A DNA stretch of 64,000 nt from Pseudomonas sp. ANT_H12B (GCF_008369325.1 NZ_VOBI01000006.1:62001-126000); one strand, 5' to 3'. Positions 35,103 through 44,779 are shown, counted from the stretch's first letter. Notes: a model not told the origin generated them from the sequence alone. Program-made: numbers and translations.

Positions 35103-35841
35103 AGGCGAGCATCACCGCACAAAGCACCAGGAAGCCACAAAACAACCCGCGCAGCAGGCGCTCGGGCATGGCGTGGGCGACCTTCACGCCCCAGCTGATG
35201 CTCATCAAGCCGCCGATCGCCAAGGGCACACCGATCATCCAGTCCACCTGATGGTGAGCCGCGTAAGTCACCAGCGTAACGCCGGTGCTGGGCAATGCCA
35301 GTGCCAGCGACAAACCCTGAGCGACCACTTGGGTGGTGCCGAACAGACTGGTCAGCACCGGCGTCGCCACCACTGCCCCGCCCACACCAAACAGCCCGCC
35401 CATGGTACCGGAAGCCGCACCGAGCACTCCCAGCCACGGCCATGAGTAGCGCATCTGTGCAGAAACTGGCGCGTTGGCAGTGAACATTCGCACAACGTTG
35501 TACACCGACAGAGCAATCAGGAACGCGACGAATCCCAGGCGCATGGTTTGCGCATCAATGCCCACCGCCCAGATCGAACCGATCCAGGCGAAGCAAAAAC
35601 CCATCGAGGCCAGCGGCAGTGCATGGCGCAATTCGATCCGGTTGCGCTGGTGGTAACGCCACAGCGCCAGCATCACGTTCGGGACCACCATCACCAGCGC
35701 CGTGCCTTGGGCAATTTGCTGATCGAGGCCAAACAACACGCCCAATAGCGGAATCGCGATCAAACCACCGCCGATGCCGAATATTCCACCAAGGGTTCCC
35801 AAAGCAGCGCCAAAGACCAGATACATCAAAAACTCAATCAC
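35092..35841 (-). CDS. TauE/SafE-family membrane exporter
   Basis: 249 residues with about eight hydrophobic segments. The family repeat occurs twice: GAALGTLGGIFGIGGGLIAIPLL at the N-terminus and GAASGTMGGLFGVGGAVVATPVL in the second half. Members export sulfite, sulfoacetate or other small organic anions. Substrate unknown here. It is divergent from the following LysR gene (110 bases between starts), the likely regulator. Confidence 0.88.
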   Translation of the reverse strand: MIEFLMYLVFGAALGTLGGIFGIGGGLIAIPLLGVLFGLDQQIAQGTALVMVVPNVMLALWRYHQRNRIELRHALPLASMGFCFAWIGSIWAVGIDAQTMRLGFVAFLIALSVYNVVRMFTANAPVSAQMRYSWPWLGVLGAASGTMGGLFGVGGAVVATPVLTSLFGTTQVVAQGLSLALALPSTGVTLVTYAAHHQVDWMIGVPLAIGGLMSISWGVKVAHAMPERLLRGLFCGFLVLCAVMLAFKV

Positions 35842-35951
35842 AACCGATTTCCCCTCACGTCAGGTCGATCATCCTACGCAGTTGCTGCTGGCGGCGAAAC
35901 GCACAGCAACGCACAATGGCTGTGCCAACTTTGCATAAGCGTTGACACCCC

Positions 35952-36908
35952 ATGAACCCCAATCAATTGACCGAACAACTGGGCCTGTTCCTCGACGTTC
36001 TGGAAAGCGGCAGTTTTTCCGCAGCATCGCGCCGTCATCCACTCACTCCTTCGGCGGTCGCGCGACGCATCGACAGCCTGGAAAACGCCGTCGGCAGCCA
36101 GCTGTTCATTCGCAGCACCCACGCAGTGCGCGCCACCCCGGCGGGCCTGGCTTTTGCCGAGCGCGCGCGGCGGATTGTGGCAGAGCTGCGGCTGGCCCGG
36201 GCTGAAGCGGTGTCCCTCAGCAGCGCGCCGGAAGGCTTGATCCGGATCGATGCCCCGGCAGCGTTCGGTCGGCGGCATTTGGCACCGGTGATTGCTGATT
36301 TTCTGATGCTTTACCCCGGCCTCGATGTGCAACTGCACCTGATCGACAGTTTTGTCGACATGCAGGGTTTGAATCTGGGCAAGGTCGATCTGGTATTGCG
36401 CGCCGGGCAAATAGCCGATACCCGGTTGGTGGCCACTCCGCTGGCGAGCATGGTGCGCATAGCCTGCGCCAGCCCCGACTATTTAAAGCGTCGTGGCGTG
36501 CCGACCCATCCGGTTCAGCTGACTGAACACGATGGTCTGGACTGGGATGGCCTGGCGCCGCCCTTCGCCTGGCGCTTCGAACGTGATGGGCAGATGCAGT
36601 TGCACCGTCCGACGCGCATCCGCATGAGTGCCAACAATGCCGAAGCACTGGTCTGCGGCGCATTGGCCGGGCTGGGTATCGCGCATCTGCCGACCTGGCT
36701 GGCAAGCGAGTACCTGTTGCGCGGCGAGTTGTTGCCACTGTTTTGTGAAAACGGCCTGCCAAAACCGGAAACAACCGGCATTTATGCTTTGCGCCTGGAG
36801 CAACAACCCAACTCGCGCAGTCGTTTGTTGCTGGAATACCTGAAAACCCGTTTCAGCCCAATCCCGCCGTGGGACCTGACGTTGCAAAATTCGCTGGACC
36901 GACACTAG
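35952..36908 (+). CDS. LysR-family transcriptional regulator (CrgA-like subgroup)
   Basis: 318 residues. HTH at the N-terminus (LFLDVLESGSFSAASRRHPLTPSAVARRIDSLE), then the substrate domain opening with GLIRIDAPAAFGRRHLAPVIADFL, which places it in the large CrgA/AaeR-type group. Divergent from TauE, so control of that exporter is the simplest reading. The ATG follows a short A/T-rich stretch. Confidence 0.85.
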   Translation: MNPNQLTEQLGLFLDVLESGSFSAASRRHPLTPSAVARRIDSLENAVGSQLFIRSTHAVRATPAGLAFAERARRIVAELRLARAEAVSLSSAPEGLIRIDAPAAFGRRHLAPVIADFLMLYPGLDVQLHLIDSFVDMQGLNLGKVDLVLRAGQIADTRLVATPLASMVRIACASPDYLKRRGVPTHPVQLTEHDGLDWDGLAPPFAWRFERDGQMQLHRPTRIRMSANNAEALVCGALAGLGIAHLPTWLASEYLLRGELLPLFCENGLPKPETTGIYALRLEQQPNSRSRLLLEYLKTRFSPIPPWDLTLQNSLDRH

Positions 36909-36977
36909 GCTAGAATTATCTGGCGCATTAAAGATTCGCCCACTAGATTCATGACGATCACTGATCAAGGCTTCAAG

Positions 36978-37439
36978 ATGACCACCGAACGACACACCTC
37001 GGATAGCTGCGATGCCCTGCTGCTGGATAATCAGGCCTGCTTTGCACTGCATTCCACTTCGTTGCTGATGACCAAGGTCTATAAACCACTGTTGCAAGCG
37101 CTTGGGCTGACCTATCCGCAGTACTTGGCGATGATGGTGTTGTGGGAACAGGATGGTTTAACCGTAGGCGAAATCAGCACACGGCTGCTGACCGATCCTG
37201 GCTCACTCACACCGTTGCTCAAGCGCCTGGAAGTCGAGGGTTTGCTCAGCCGCACCCGCAGCCGTGAAGACGAACGAGTGGTGATTGTCGAACTGACCGA
37301 ACAGGGACGCGCATTGCGGGAACAGGCGCGCGGCGTTCCCCAGTGCATTCTCGGCGCCAGCGGGATGACACTGGAGAGACTACAGAAGCTGCAAGCGGAG
37401 CTGCAAACGCTGCGGAGTAACCTTCAAGACAGTCTCTGA
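36978..37439 (+). CDS. ohrR: OhrR-type organic hydroperoxide repressor (MarR family)
   Basis: 153 residues from ATG 36978 (AAGG at -10; the ATG at 36951 has no ribosome site). Conserved sensing Cys21 is in LLDNQACFALHSTSLLMTKVYKPLL, and the winged helix is TDPGSLTPLLKRLEVEGLLSRTRSREDERVVIV. Oxidation by organic hydroperoxides should release ohr. It lies upstream of ohr on the same strand, separated by a REPIN and a pair of operator-like palindromes. It has the same fold and Cys position as OspR at 21412. Confidence 0.9.
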   Translation: MTTERHTSDSCDALLLDNQACFALHSTSLLMTKVYKPLLQALGLTYPQYLAMMVLWEQDGLTVGEISTRLLTDPGSLTPLLKRLEVEGLLSRTRSREDERVVIVELTEQGRALREQARGVPQCILGASGMTLERLQKLQAELQTLRSNLQDSL

Positions 37440-37462
37440 TCTTCAATCCATTACAAATCCCC

Positions 37463-37549
37463 TGTGGGAGCGAGCTTGCTCGTGATAGCAGCTTGAAATT
37501 CAGCATTGATGCTGACTGACACACCGCTATCGCGAGCAAGCTCGCACAC
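37463..37549. repeat. REPIN (GAGCAAGCTCGC subtype), right end partly eroded
   Basis: Left unit GTGGGAGCGAGCTTGCTCG, spacer, right unit GCGAGCAAGCTCGCAC, where the expected TCCCAC end is degraded. It sits between ohrR and ohr in the 360-base gap 37440-37799; the remainder of that gap is A/T-rich and holds the ohr promoter region. Confidence 0.82.
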
Positions 37550-37706
37550 ATTTGGTTTGGGATGTCCCCACCACTTCGATTCGCCTCCTTCAAAAATAAA
37601 TCACCGTTCAAAAAATCTGCCTGCATGGCTCTAGCGCAATACGTTCGCTATTACTCGTTCAAGCGCCAGTCACCCCTCGCTCACATTTTTCAGAAAATTT
37701 ATCTTG

Positions 37707-37768
37707 CGCGCTAAATATTAGCGCGATACATTTACTTCGCACTTACTTAGCGCGCAAATATTTAGCGC
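37707..37768 (+). promoter_or_regulatory. Paired candidate OhrR operators before ohr
   Basis: CGCGCTAAATATTAGCGCG (37707-37725) has perfect 8-bp arms around ATA. A related, less perfect copy CGCGCAAATATTTAGCGC (37751-37768) lies 44 bases on. Both fall within 95 bases of the ohr ATG, in DNA otherwise rich in A/T. Confidence 0.65.
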
Positions 37769-37799
37769 AAAAAATCCAAACCTGAATGAGGCTTACACC

Positions 37800-38219
37800 A
37801 TGCAAACTCTCTACACCGCAATCGCAACCTCCACCGGTGGCCGTGACGGTCGTGCGGTTTCCAGCGACAACATCCTCGACGTCAAACTCGCCACCCCGAA
37901 AGAACTCGGTGGTGCAGGCGGCGCAGCGACCAATCCGGAGCAACTGTTCGCTGCCGGCTACTCCGCCTGCTTCATCGGCGCTCTGAAATTCGTCGCTAGC
38001 CAGACCAAACGCACTGTCCCGAACGACGCCTCGATCACCGCTCATGTCGGTATCGGCCAGATCCCTGGCGGTTTCGGTCTGGACATCGACCTGCACGTCA
38101 GCCTGCCGGGTCTTGAACAAGCCGACGCGCAAAGCCTGGTCGACGCTGCCCACCTGGTCTGCCCGTACTCGAACGCCACCCGTGGCAACGTCGATGTGCG
38201 TCTGCACGTTACCGTCTAA
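37800..38219 (+). CDS. ohr: Organic hydroperoxide resistance protein Ohr
   Basis: 139 residues. The two reactive cysteines are C57 (GYSACFIGAL) and C121 (LVCPYSNATRGN), with the Arg/Glu pocket region NPEQLFAAGYSAC. It is a lipoyl-dependent thiol peroxidase that reduces fatty-acid and other organic hydroperoxides. The length is exact for the family. It is controlled by OhrR just upstream, and a secreted esterase follows 33 bases downstream on the same strand. Confidence 0.95.
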   Translation: MQTLYTAIATSTGGRDGRAVSSDNILDVKLATPKELGGAGGAATNPEQLFAAGYSACFIGALKFVASQTKRTVPNDASITAHVGIGQIPGGFGLDIDLHVSLPGLEQADAQSLVDAAHLVCPYSNATRGNVDVRLHVTV

Positions 38220-38252
38220 CCGCTGACTTCAAGGCCCGAACAGGAAACGAAC

Positions 38253-39266
38253 ATGCGCACTTTCAGCAAAGTCTTGACCGGCACCCTTCTCGCCCTGTCC
38301 ATCAACAGCGCGTTTGCAGGCGATGGGGTTGAACACAACACCCAGGCGTTCCTCGATGCTCTGAATGCCGGCACCGGCAAACCGATGGAACAACTGACGC
38401 CTAAAGAAGCCCGCGCCGTATTGGCAGGTGCTCAAGCCGGGGTGAAACTGACGCTGCCCAAAGCCGATGTCAGCGAGAAGACCATTCAAGTCGACGGCCA
38501 ACCGCTCAGCCTGACCATCGTCCGGCCGGCCGGGGTCAAAGGCCAGCTGCCTGTGTTCATGTTCTTCCACGGTGGTGGCTGGGTACTGGGGGATTTCCCG
38601 ACTCACGAACGTCTGGTTCGTGACTTGGTCGTGGGTTCGGGTGCAGCGGCAGTGTTCGTCAATTACACCCCGTCACCGGAAGCGCATTACCCGGTGGCGA
38701 TCAACCAAGCGTATGCCGCGACGAAGTGGGTGGCGGAGCACGGTAAGGAGATCAACGTCGATGGCAAACGTCTGGCGGTCGCCGGTAACAGCGTCGGCGG
38801 CAACATGGCGGCAGTGGTTGCGCTGATGGCCAAAGACAAGGGCACACCGGCAATCAGGTTTCAGGTGCTGCTGTGGCCGGTGACTGATGCGAGCTTCGAA
38901 ACAGCGTCCTACAACCAGTTTGCCGAAGGGCACTTCCTCACCAGAAACATGATGAAGTGGTTCTGGGATAACTACACCACCGACGCCAATCAGCGAAACG
39001 AGATCTACGCCTCGCCTCTGCGGGCAACCACCGCGCAACTCAAGGGGCTGCCACCTGCCCTGGTGCAGACGGCCGGCGCCGACGTGCTGCGCGATGAAGG
39101 TGAAGCCTATGCCCGCAAACTCGACGAGGCTGGTGTGGCGGTTACGTCGGTTCGTTACAGCGGCATGATCCATGACTACGGGTTGCTCAACGTAGTAAGT
39201 CAGGTGCCAGCGGTACGGTCGGCGATGCTGCAGGCTTCTGAAGAGCTCAAGCAACACCTGAAGTAA
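38253..39266 (+). CDS. Exported alpha/beta hydrolase (HSL/acetyl-esterase family)
   Basis: 337 residues with a clear signal peptide (cleavage near SAFA-G, residue 22). The oxyanion motif HGGGW is at 106-110. Nucleophile S180 is in GNSVGG, and the acid and base are D277 (GADVLRDEG) and H307 (MIHDYG). It should be a periplasmic carboxylesterase. It lies 33 bases after ohr with AGGAAACG before the ATG, so it is probably in the same message and may be peroxide-induced. An intrinsic terminator closes the unit. Confidence 0.88.
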   Translation: MRTFSKVLTGTLLALSINSAFAGDGVEHNTQAFLDALNAGTGKPMEQLTPKEARAVLAGAQAGVKLTLPKADVSEKTIQVDGQPLSLTIVRPAGVKGQLPVFMFFHGGGWVLGDFPTHERLVRDLVVGSGAAAVFVNYTPSPEAHYPVAINQAYAATKWVAEHGKEINVDGKRLAVAGNSVGGNMAAVVALMAKDKGTPAIRFQVLLWPVTDASFETASYNQFAEGHFLTRNMMKWFWDNYTTDANQRNEIYASPLRATTAQLKGLPPALVQTAGADVLRDEGEAYARKLDEAGVAVTSVRYSGMIHDYGLLNVVSQVPAVRSAMLQASEELKQHLK

Positions 39267-39284
39267 GCGGTAAATCGCAGGCAC

Positions 39285-39315
39285 AAAAAAGCCCGACTCA
39301 ATGGTCGGGCTTTTT
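39285..39315. terminator. Bidirectional intrinsic terminator between the esterase and efp
   Basis: AAAAAAGCCCGAC, 6-base loop, GTCGGGCTTTTT, with A and T runs on both sides. Confidence 0.88.
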
Positions 39316-39332
39316 CATTCCTGAAGCTGTGC

Positions 39333-39902
39333 TTATTTAGCACGGCCTTTGTAGGAACCGCCTTCGCGGGTGTCGATCTCGATTCTGTCACCGATTTCGA
39401 TGAAGTCAGCAACTTGCAATTCAGTGCCGTTGCTCAGCTTGGCAGGCTTCATTACTTTGCCGGAAGTGTCACCGCGAGCGGAGCCTTCGGTGTAGTCAAC
39501 TACACGCACGATAGTGGTCGGCAGCTCTACGGAAACCAGACGCTCTTCGAAGAAGATCGCTTCGCAAACATCAGTCATGCCTTCTTCAACGAAAGGCAGA
39601 ACGGCTTCGATGTCTTCAGCGTTCAGCTCGTACATGGTGTAGTCGGTGGTGTCCATGAACGTGTAGGTGTCGCCGCTGATGAACGACAGGGTCGCTTCTT
39701 TGCGGTCGAGGATCACGTCGTCCAGCTTGTCATCAGCGCTGTAAACGATCTCGGTCTTGTAGCCGGTCAGCAGGTTTTTCAGCTTGGTCTTCATGATCGC
39801 GCTGTTACGACCGGACTTGGTGAATTCAGCTTTCTGAACCAGCCAAGGATCGTTTTCGAGACGGATCACGGTACCGGGTTTCAGTTCTTTACCAGTTTTC
39901 AT
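39333..39902 (-). CDS. efp: Translation elongation factor P
   Basis: 189 residues with three beta-barrel domains. The loop tip is [10 protein letters not shown], so the modified residue is Arg32, not lysine. This is the rhamnosylated type of EF-P, and the modifying enzyme EarP is encoded just upstream on the same strand. It rescues ribosomes stalled at proline runs. The start is ATG 39902. Downstream it shares a terminator with the ohr-esterase unit. Confidence 0.96.
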   Translation of the reverse strand: MKTGKELKPGTVIRLENDPWLVQKAEFTKSGRNSAIMKTKLKNLLTGYKTEIVYSADDKLDDVILDRKEATLSFISGDTYTFMDTTDYTMYELNAEDIEAVLPFVEEGMTDVCEAIFFEERLVSVELPTTIVRVVDYTEGSARGDTSGKVMKPAKLSNGTELQVADFIEIGDRIEIDTREGGSYKGRAK

Positions 39903-39950
39903 TGCGAATATCCGAATTTGGATGGGATTTACAAAAATCTAGGCCGCGTA

Positions 39951-41093
39951 TCATATCCAATTTACATAAAACTGTACCAGCGCTGCGGCAAGATCAGCCT
40001 GCAAGGCCTGTTCCAGACACCACGCCTCGGCATGCTTTTGCAGTTCCGGCCAGTGTTCACGGGTCGATTGCCAGTGCCCGGCCATATTGTCACCCGCATT
40101 CCACGCCCGCCATAGACCGCTGATCGCCTCGCTGGCCGGCGCCGAAAGGCCTTTTACATAGAGCGCCAGGAATGCTTCGAGCTTATCCATGTGCACATCT
40201 TCTTCCTGCTGATAGATGTGCCAGAGCAGCGGGCGCCCCGCCCACTGGGCGCGGATAAAGGAATCTTCGCCGCGTACGGCGTTGAAATCGCAGCTCCACA
40301 GCAACAGGTCATATTGATCCTGTCGGACGAACGGCAGCACTTGCACAGTCAAGGCATCGCGAACATGCACGGCCCCGGCCGCCAACTCATCCACACCGAG
40401 CCAGCGCGAGACATCACCGAGAATCCGGCTTTCCGGCACCAGCAGATGAGTGGGCGTCGAATCGGCAGCCATTGAGTCGAGCCAACTGGCCAGCCCGGTA
40501 TTTTCGTAGGCAAATAACGAAATCAACTGCGCACCTTGCGCGCGATCAATCCCTAAACCCTGCAGGAACTCGCGCTGGGCCTCGGGGCTCTGCTGAAACT
40601 GCCGACGCCGCTCAAGCAATCCGCGTTCACGCAGCAAGCCGCCCGTGCCCTTCTGAAACCCGGGGAAGAAGAAGAATTTCTGCACGCTCTTGTACTTCAC
40701 CGACGGCAAGCCGTGGCAGCCGACGATCCAGTCCTCGGCACTCAGATAATCGAGATTCATCCACAGCGGCGGCTTTTTCCGTTCGGCCATGGCGTCCATG
40801 TAAGCACTTGGCAATTGGCAGGCAAACGCGGCGATCACCACATCAGCGGCTTCAGTGGGTTGCCAATCGGTGGCCCACTGACGCACCTCGACTCCCTGCT
40901 GCCACTGCTGCGAGGCGTGTATGTCGATTTCAGGGCAAATACGCTCGAACGCGCGCAGATCATCCACCCACAAGCGCACCGTCACCGCATGCTCGGCCAC
41001 CAGTTGGCGGGCCAGACGCCAGGTCACACCGATGTCGCCAAAGTTATCGACCACGGTGCAAAAAATATCCCAGCGGGTTTTCACTTCAGGCAT
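39951..41093 (-). CDS. earP: EF-P arginine-32 rhamnosyltransferase EarP
   Basis: 380 residues with the EarP N-terminus WDIFCTVVDNFGDIGVTWRLARQL, whose two Asp residues are the catalytic pair. The C-terminal nucleotide-sugar site is seen in DYLLWSCDFN-like YDLLLWSCDFNAVRGEDSFIRA and PLLWHIYQQEEDVH. It transfers rhamnose from dTDP-rhamnose to Arg32 of EF-P. It is upstream of efp with a 48-base gap. The dTDP-rhamnose genes (rml) are not in the window. Confidence 0.94.
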   Translation of the reverse strand: MPEVKTRWDIFCTVVDNFGDIGVTWRLARQLVAEHAVTVRLWVDDLRAFERICPEIDIHASQQWQQGVEVRQWATDWQPTEAADVVIAAFACQLPSAYMDAMAERKKPPLWMNLDYLSAEDWIVGCHGLPSVKYKSVQKFFFFPGFQKGTGGLLRERGLLERRRQFQQSPEAQREFLQGLGIDRAQGAQLISLFAYENTGLASWLDSMAADSTPTHLLVPESRILGDVSRWLGVDELAAGAVHVRDALTVQVLPFVRQDQYDLLLWSCDFNAVRGEDSFIRAQWAGRPLLWHIYQQEEDVHMDKLEAFLALYVKGLSAPASEAISGLWRAWNAGDNMAGHWQSTREHWPELQKHAEAWCLEQALQADLAAALVQFYVNWI

Positions 41094-41217
41094 TCCAGGC
41101 TCCCGTTGGCAAAGGAGCCGATTGTCCGCATAAATTACCCCGTGCAGAAGAGCCGACGGCGATTAATCTTCATGCGACAATCGCCACTTGCCCGCGACCA
41201 CCCGCCAGGAGGCAGTC

Positions 41218-41628
41218 ATGCCCTACCGTCCCAACCCGCGCCGGCCCTTGCCGATCCAGCTCAACGCCGTGCAACTGACCGGCAGCATTGCCTTGGGTTT
41301 GTGGCTGGGGTTTATCGCGATCGCACTGACATGCTGGCTCGCCTCTCGCCTGTTGTTCAGCGAACAATTGGCGCCCGTGGCTGAGGCCGTGCAGCAACTG
41401 GCGAAACCACCGGTGGTGGCGCAACCGGTTCCGGATATTCCGCCCCAGAGTCCGTTGTTCGACCAGTACGAAGAGAACCTGCGCAAGAATGAGCAGCAAC
41501 AAAGGCTTGATCAGGCGCGCAGCAGTAACCGCAACCTGTCGAACCCCAAATGCCAGTTCTGGCTGCAACAGGATCAAACGGCACCGAGCGAAAAAAGCCG
41601 CGCCAACGTTCAGCAATTCTGCGATTGA
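41218..41628 (+). CDS. Conserved hypothetical membrane-anchored protein
   Basis: 136 residues from ATG 41218, with AGGAGG upstream. A basic N-terminus (MPYRPNPRRPLP) precedes one strong transmembrane helix (~20-45, TGSIALGLWLGFIAIALTCWLASRLL), then a proline-rich linker (KPPVVAQPVPDIPPQSP) and a Gln/Asn/Arg-rich polar tail with two cysteines. Orientation suggests a periplasmic C-terminal part. I do not recognise a family. It lies 13 bases upstream of the Gre-like gene and is probably co-transcribed. Confidence 0.7.
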   Translation: MPYRPNPRRPLPIQLNAVQLTGSIALGLWLGFIAIALTCWLASRLLFSEQLAPVAEAVQQLAKPPVVAQPVPDIPPQSPLFDQYEENLRKNEQQQRLDQARSSNRNLSNPKCQFWLQQDQTAPSEKSRANVQQFCD

Positions 41629-41641
41629 TCATGAGCTCTCT

Positions 41642-42124
41642 ATGCATAAGCCGACCGTCCACCAACTGATTCTCGACAAATTGCGGATCGATCTCGACAT
41701 TGCCGAACGTGCCGCGCAAACCGCCTACGAAACCGCGACCCACGAAGAAAACATCGCCGAGAACAAGTACGACACGCTGGGTCTGGAGGCATCTTACCTG
41801 GCCGCCGGGCAAGCCAAGCGAGTCGAAGAAATCAGACACTCACTGACGCTTTGCCAGAACCTGACACTGCGGCCTTATGACGATCAGCGCGGTATCGAAG
41901 TGGGCGCGTTGCTGGGGCTGGCAGATGAAAAGGGTCGTGAGCAATGGCTGTTTCTGGCACCCGACGCGGCGGGCTTGAAGGTGGATGTGGTGGGGCAATG
42001 GATTACCGTCATCACCCCTCGCTCGCCGCTGGGAAAAAATTTGCTGGGCAAGTTCGAAGGGGACGAAGTGGAGATTCTGGTGGCGGGTGCTCGGCAACAG
42101 TTTGCTGTCACCGAGGTCATCTAG
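41642..42124 (+). CDS. GreA/GreB-like factor with divergent N-terminal coiled coil
   Basis: 160 residues from ATG 41642. The C-terminal half has the Gre FKBP-like signature (VITPRSPLGKNLLGKFEGDEVEILVAGARQQFAVTEVI). The N-terminal part is a helical hairpin whose tip reads HEENIAENKYD, loosely like the GDLSENAEY tip of GreA/GreB, but it is shorter and lacks the canonical GDRSENA run. It may bind RNA polymerase in the secondary channel without full cleavage activity (inferred). It converges on cysB with a 3-base gap. Confidence 0.75.
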   Translation: MHKPTVHQLILDKLRIDLDIAERAAQTAYETATHEENIAENKYDTLGLEASYLAAGQAKRVEEIRHSLTLCQNLTLRPYDDQRGIEVGALLGLADEKGREQWLFLAPDAAGLKVDVVGQWITVITPRSPLGKNLLGKFEGDEVEILVAGARQQFAVTEVI

Positions 42125-42127
42125 AGA

Positions 42128-43111
<984 letters not shown>

Positions 43112-43219
43112 TCAAAGCAGGTAGACGCCACGGGCATCAGCGACGGTATATAACTATATTAATGGTTTGAAGAATAAATCTAGAACTTTTTTATCAAGCT
43201 GCCACTATTCGTGTTCTGG

Positions 43220-43251
43220 TGTCCGGCCTCGTGAATACGCGAGGCAGGACA
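43220..43251 (-). other. Stem-loop directly after the universal stress gene
   Basis: TGTCCGGCCTCG / CGAGGCAGGACA pair over 12 bp with one mismatch, touching the uspA-like stop codon. No T-tract follows on the minus strand. Confidence 0.5.
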
Positions 43252-43755
43252 CTAACGATCCCCTTGACGACGACGTTGCACCAGCGGTACCAGATAGACC
43301 GGTACATGCGCCAGCTGTAACACCCGCGCTGCGGTCCGGCCCAATGGTGTTTCCGCGCCAGCACCATGGCTATGACTACCTACGATCAATAAATCCACAG
43401 AGAGCTTCTGCGCCTGGTCGAGAATCACCTGCGACGGATCGCCCTGAAGCACCCGCACCGCTTTAATCCGCAACAGGTCTTGCTCGCCCTCCTCCCCCAG
43501 TTCTTCACGAAAGCTGTCGAGTACCCGCTGCTCGATATTGGCAATCACCGTGCTCAGGCCCTGACTGTGAAACTCGTTCAACGACTGCTCATCGAGGTAA
43601 CTCTGCAGCACCGATTCGGCAAACAACCCCATGGGCTCCACCGCGTGGACCACATACAAGTCGGCATTGAATGTTCGAGCCAGCGCCAGAGCATGCTGCA
43701 TCACAAAAGGTGCGTACAGGCCGAGGTCAGTGGCATACAGCATCGAATGAATCAT
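43252..43755 (-). CDS. Universal stress protein (UspA family)
   Basis: 167 residues with the Usp nucleotide-binding fold: MLYATDLG at the start, ALALARTFNADLYVVHAVEPMG, VLQGDPSQVILDQAQKLSVDLLIVGSHSHG, and the ATP-loop region GSHSHG...PLGRTAARVLQLAHVPVYLVP. A stress-related ATP-binding protein with unknown partner. GAGGTCAT precedes the ATG. It lies between cysB and the 5'-nucleotidase on the same strand, as I recall near PA1753. Confidence 0.88.
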   Translation of the reverse strand: MIHSMLYATDLGLYAPFVMQHALALARTFNADLYVVHAVEPMGLFAESVLQSYLDEQSLNEFHSQGLSTVIANIEQRVLDSFREELGEEGEQDLLRIKAVRVLQGDPSQVILDQAQKLSVDLLIVGSHSHGAGAETPLGRTAARVLQLAHVPVYLVPLVQRRRQGDR

Positions 43756-43849
43756 ATGACCTCCTCGAGTGCCAACATGGCGGAGATTGATTCAGCTTAG
43801 CAGTGCCTTGGCGAGTACGACGTGCCGTGTAACGCGTTGAAGCGCAGGC

Positions 43850-44755
43850 TTAAACCTTCTGCTCGTTGCTTATGCCGTGCGGCACGTGACCGGTGGCGAC
43901 AACCTCGCGGGCCAACTCGCAATGACCGGCCTGATCGTCGAAAAATACGTCGGCGGCAAAGGCTTCGAGAAACGCCGACTTCGTCAGGCCACCGAGGAAC
44001 AGCGACTCGTCCAGACGAATGTCCCATTCACGCAAGGTGCGGATCACCCGTTCATGGGCCGGTGCCGAACGCGCCGTCACCAGCGCGGTGCGAATCGGGC
44101 AGGCGTCATCCGGGAATTCACGTTGCAACAGATTGAGGGCTGCCAGAAAGCCTTTGAACGGGCCGCCGCGCAATGGCTCCCGGGCTGCTTCACGCTCACT
44201 GGCCTGAAACGCTTCCAGACCACCGGACTGATAGACGCGCTCCGATTCGTCGGAAAACAGCACCGCGTCGCCGTCGAAGGCAATGCGCAGTTCATCGCTG
44301 GCAGCACGGCTGGCACCACCGGACAAAATGGTTGCCGCGGCGAACCCGGCATCCAGGGCACTGCGCACGTCTTCGGCATGGGTCGAGAGAAACAGGTCGC
44401 AGCCAAAGGCTTTGAGGTACGGATAAGGACTGCGCCCGCCGACAAACGCCGCGCGGGAAATCGCCAGTCCATAGTGGTGAATCGAGTTGAACACCCGCAG
44501 ACCGGTGTCGGCACTGTTGCGCGACACCAGGATCACCTCGACCCGGGCGCGGCCGAGGCTGGTATTGAGGTTGAGGAGTTTTTCAACCAGTGGAAACGCA
44601 TCACCGGGCTCGAGGATTTCGTCTTCGTGTTCGATCTGATATTGCCGATAGGCCTCGACGCCGCTCGACAGATAGACCTTGTGGCTTTCGCTCAGGTCGA
44701 ACAGCGCGCGCGAAGAAATCGCCAGCACCAGTTTGTCGTCGATAGTCTTTGCCAT
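43850..44755 (-). CDS. 5'-nucleotidase (NT5C1-type, PF06189)
   Basis: 301 residues of the cytosolic 5'-nucleotidase-1 family. Matching blocks: LVLAISSRALFDLSESHKVY (where family enzymes carry the S-R-x-L-F-D active site), VEVILVSRNSADTGLRVFNSI, FVGGRSPYPYLKAFGCDLFLS, VRSALDAGFAAATI and FFDDQAGHCE. It dephosphorylates nucleoside monophosphates in the cytoplasm. AGGGGGAAGGGC lies before the ATG. Probably in one unit with the ketopantoate reductase and thioredoxin genes upstream. Confidence 0.85.
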   Translation of the reverse strand: MAKTIDDKLVLAISSRALFDLSESHKVYLSSGVEAYRQYQIEHEDEILEPGDAFPLVEKLLNLNTSLGRARVEVILVSRNSADTGLRVFNSIHHYGLAISRAAFVGGRSPYPYLKAFGCDLFLSTHAEDVRSALDAGFAAATILSGGASRAASDELRIAFDGDAVLFSDESERVYQSGGLEAFQASEREAAREPLRGGPFKGFLAALNLLQREFPDDACPIRTALVTARSAPAHERVIRTLREWDIRLDESLFLGGLTKSAFLEAFAADVFFDDQAGHCELAREVVATGHVPHGISNEQKV

Positions 44756-44779
44756 GCCCTTCCCCCTCAGGTGATCGAC

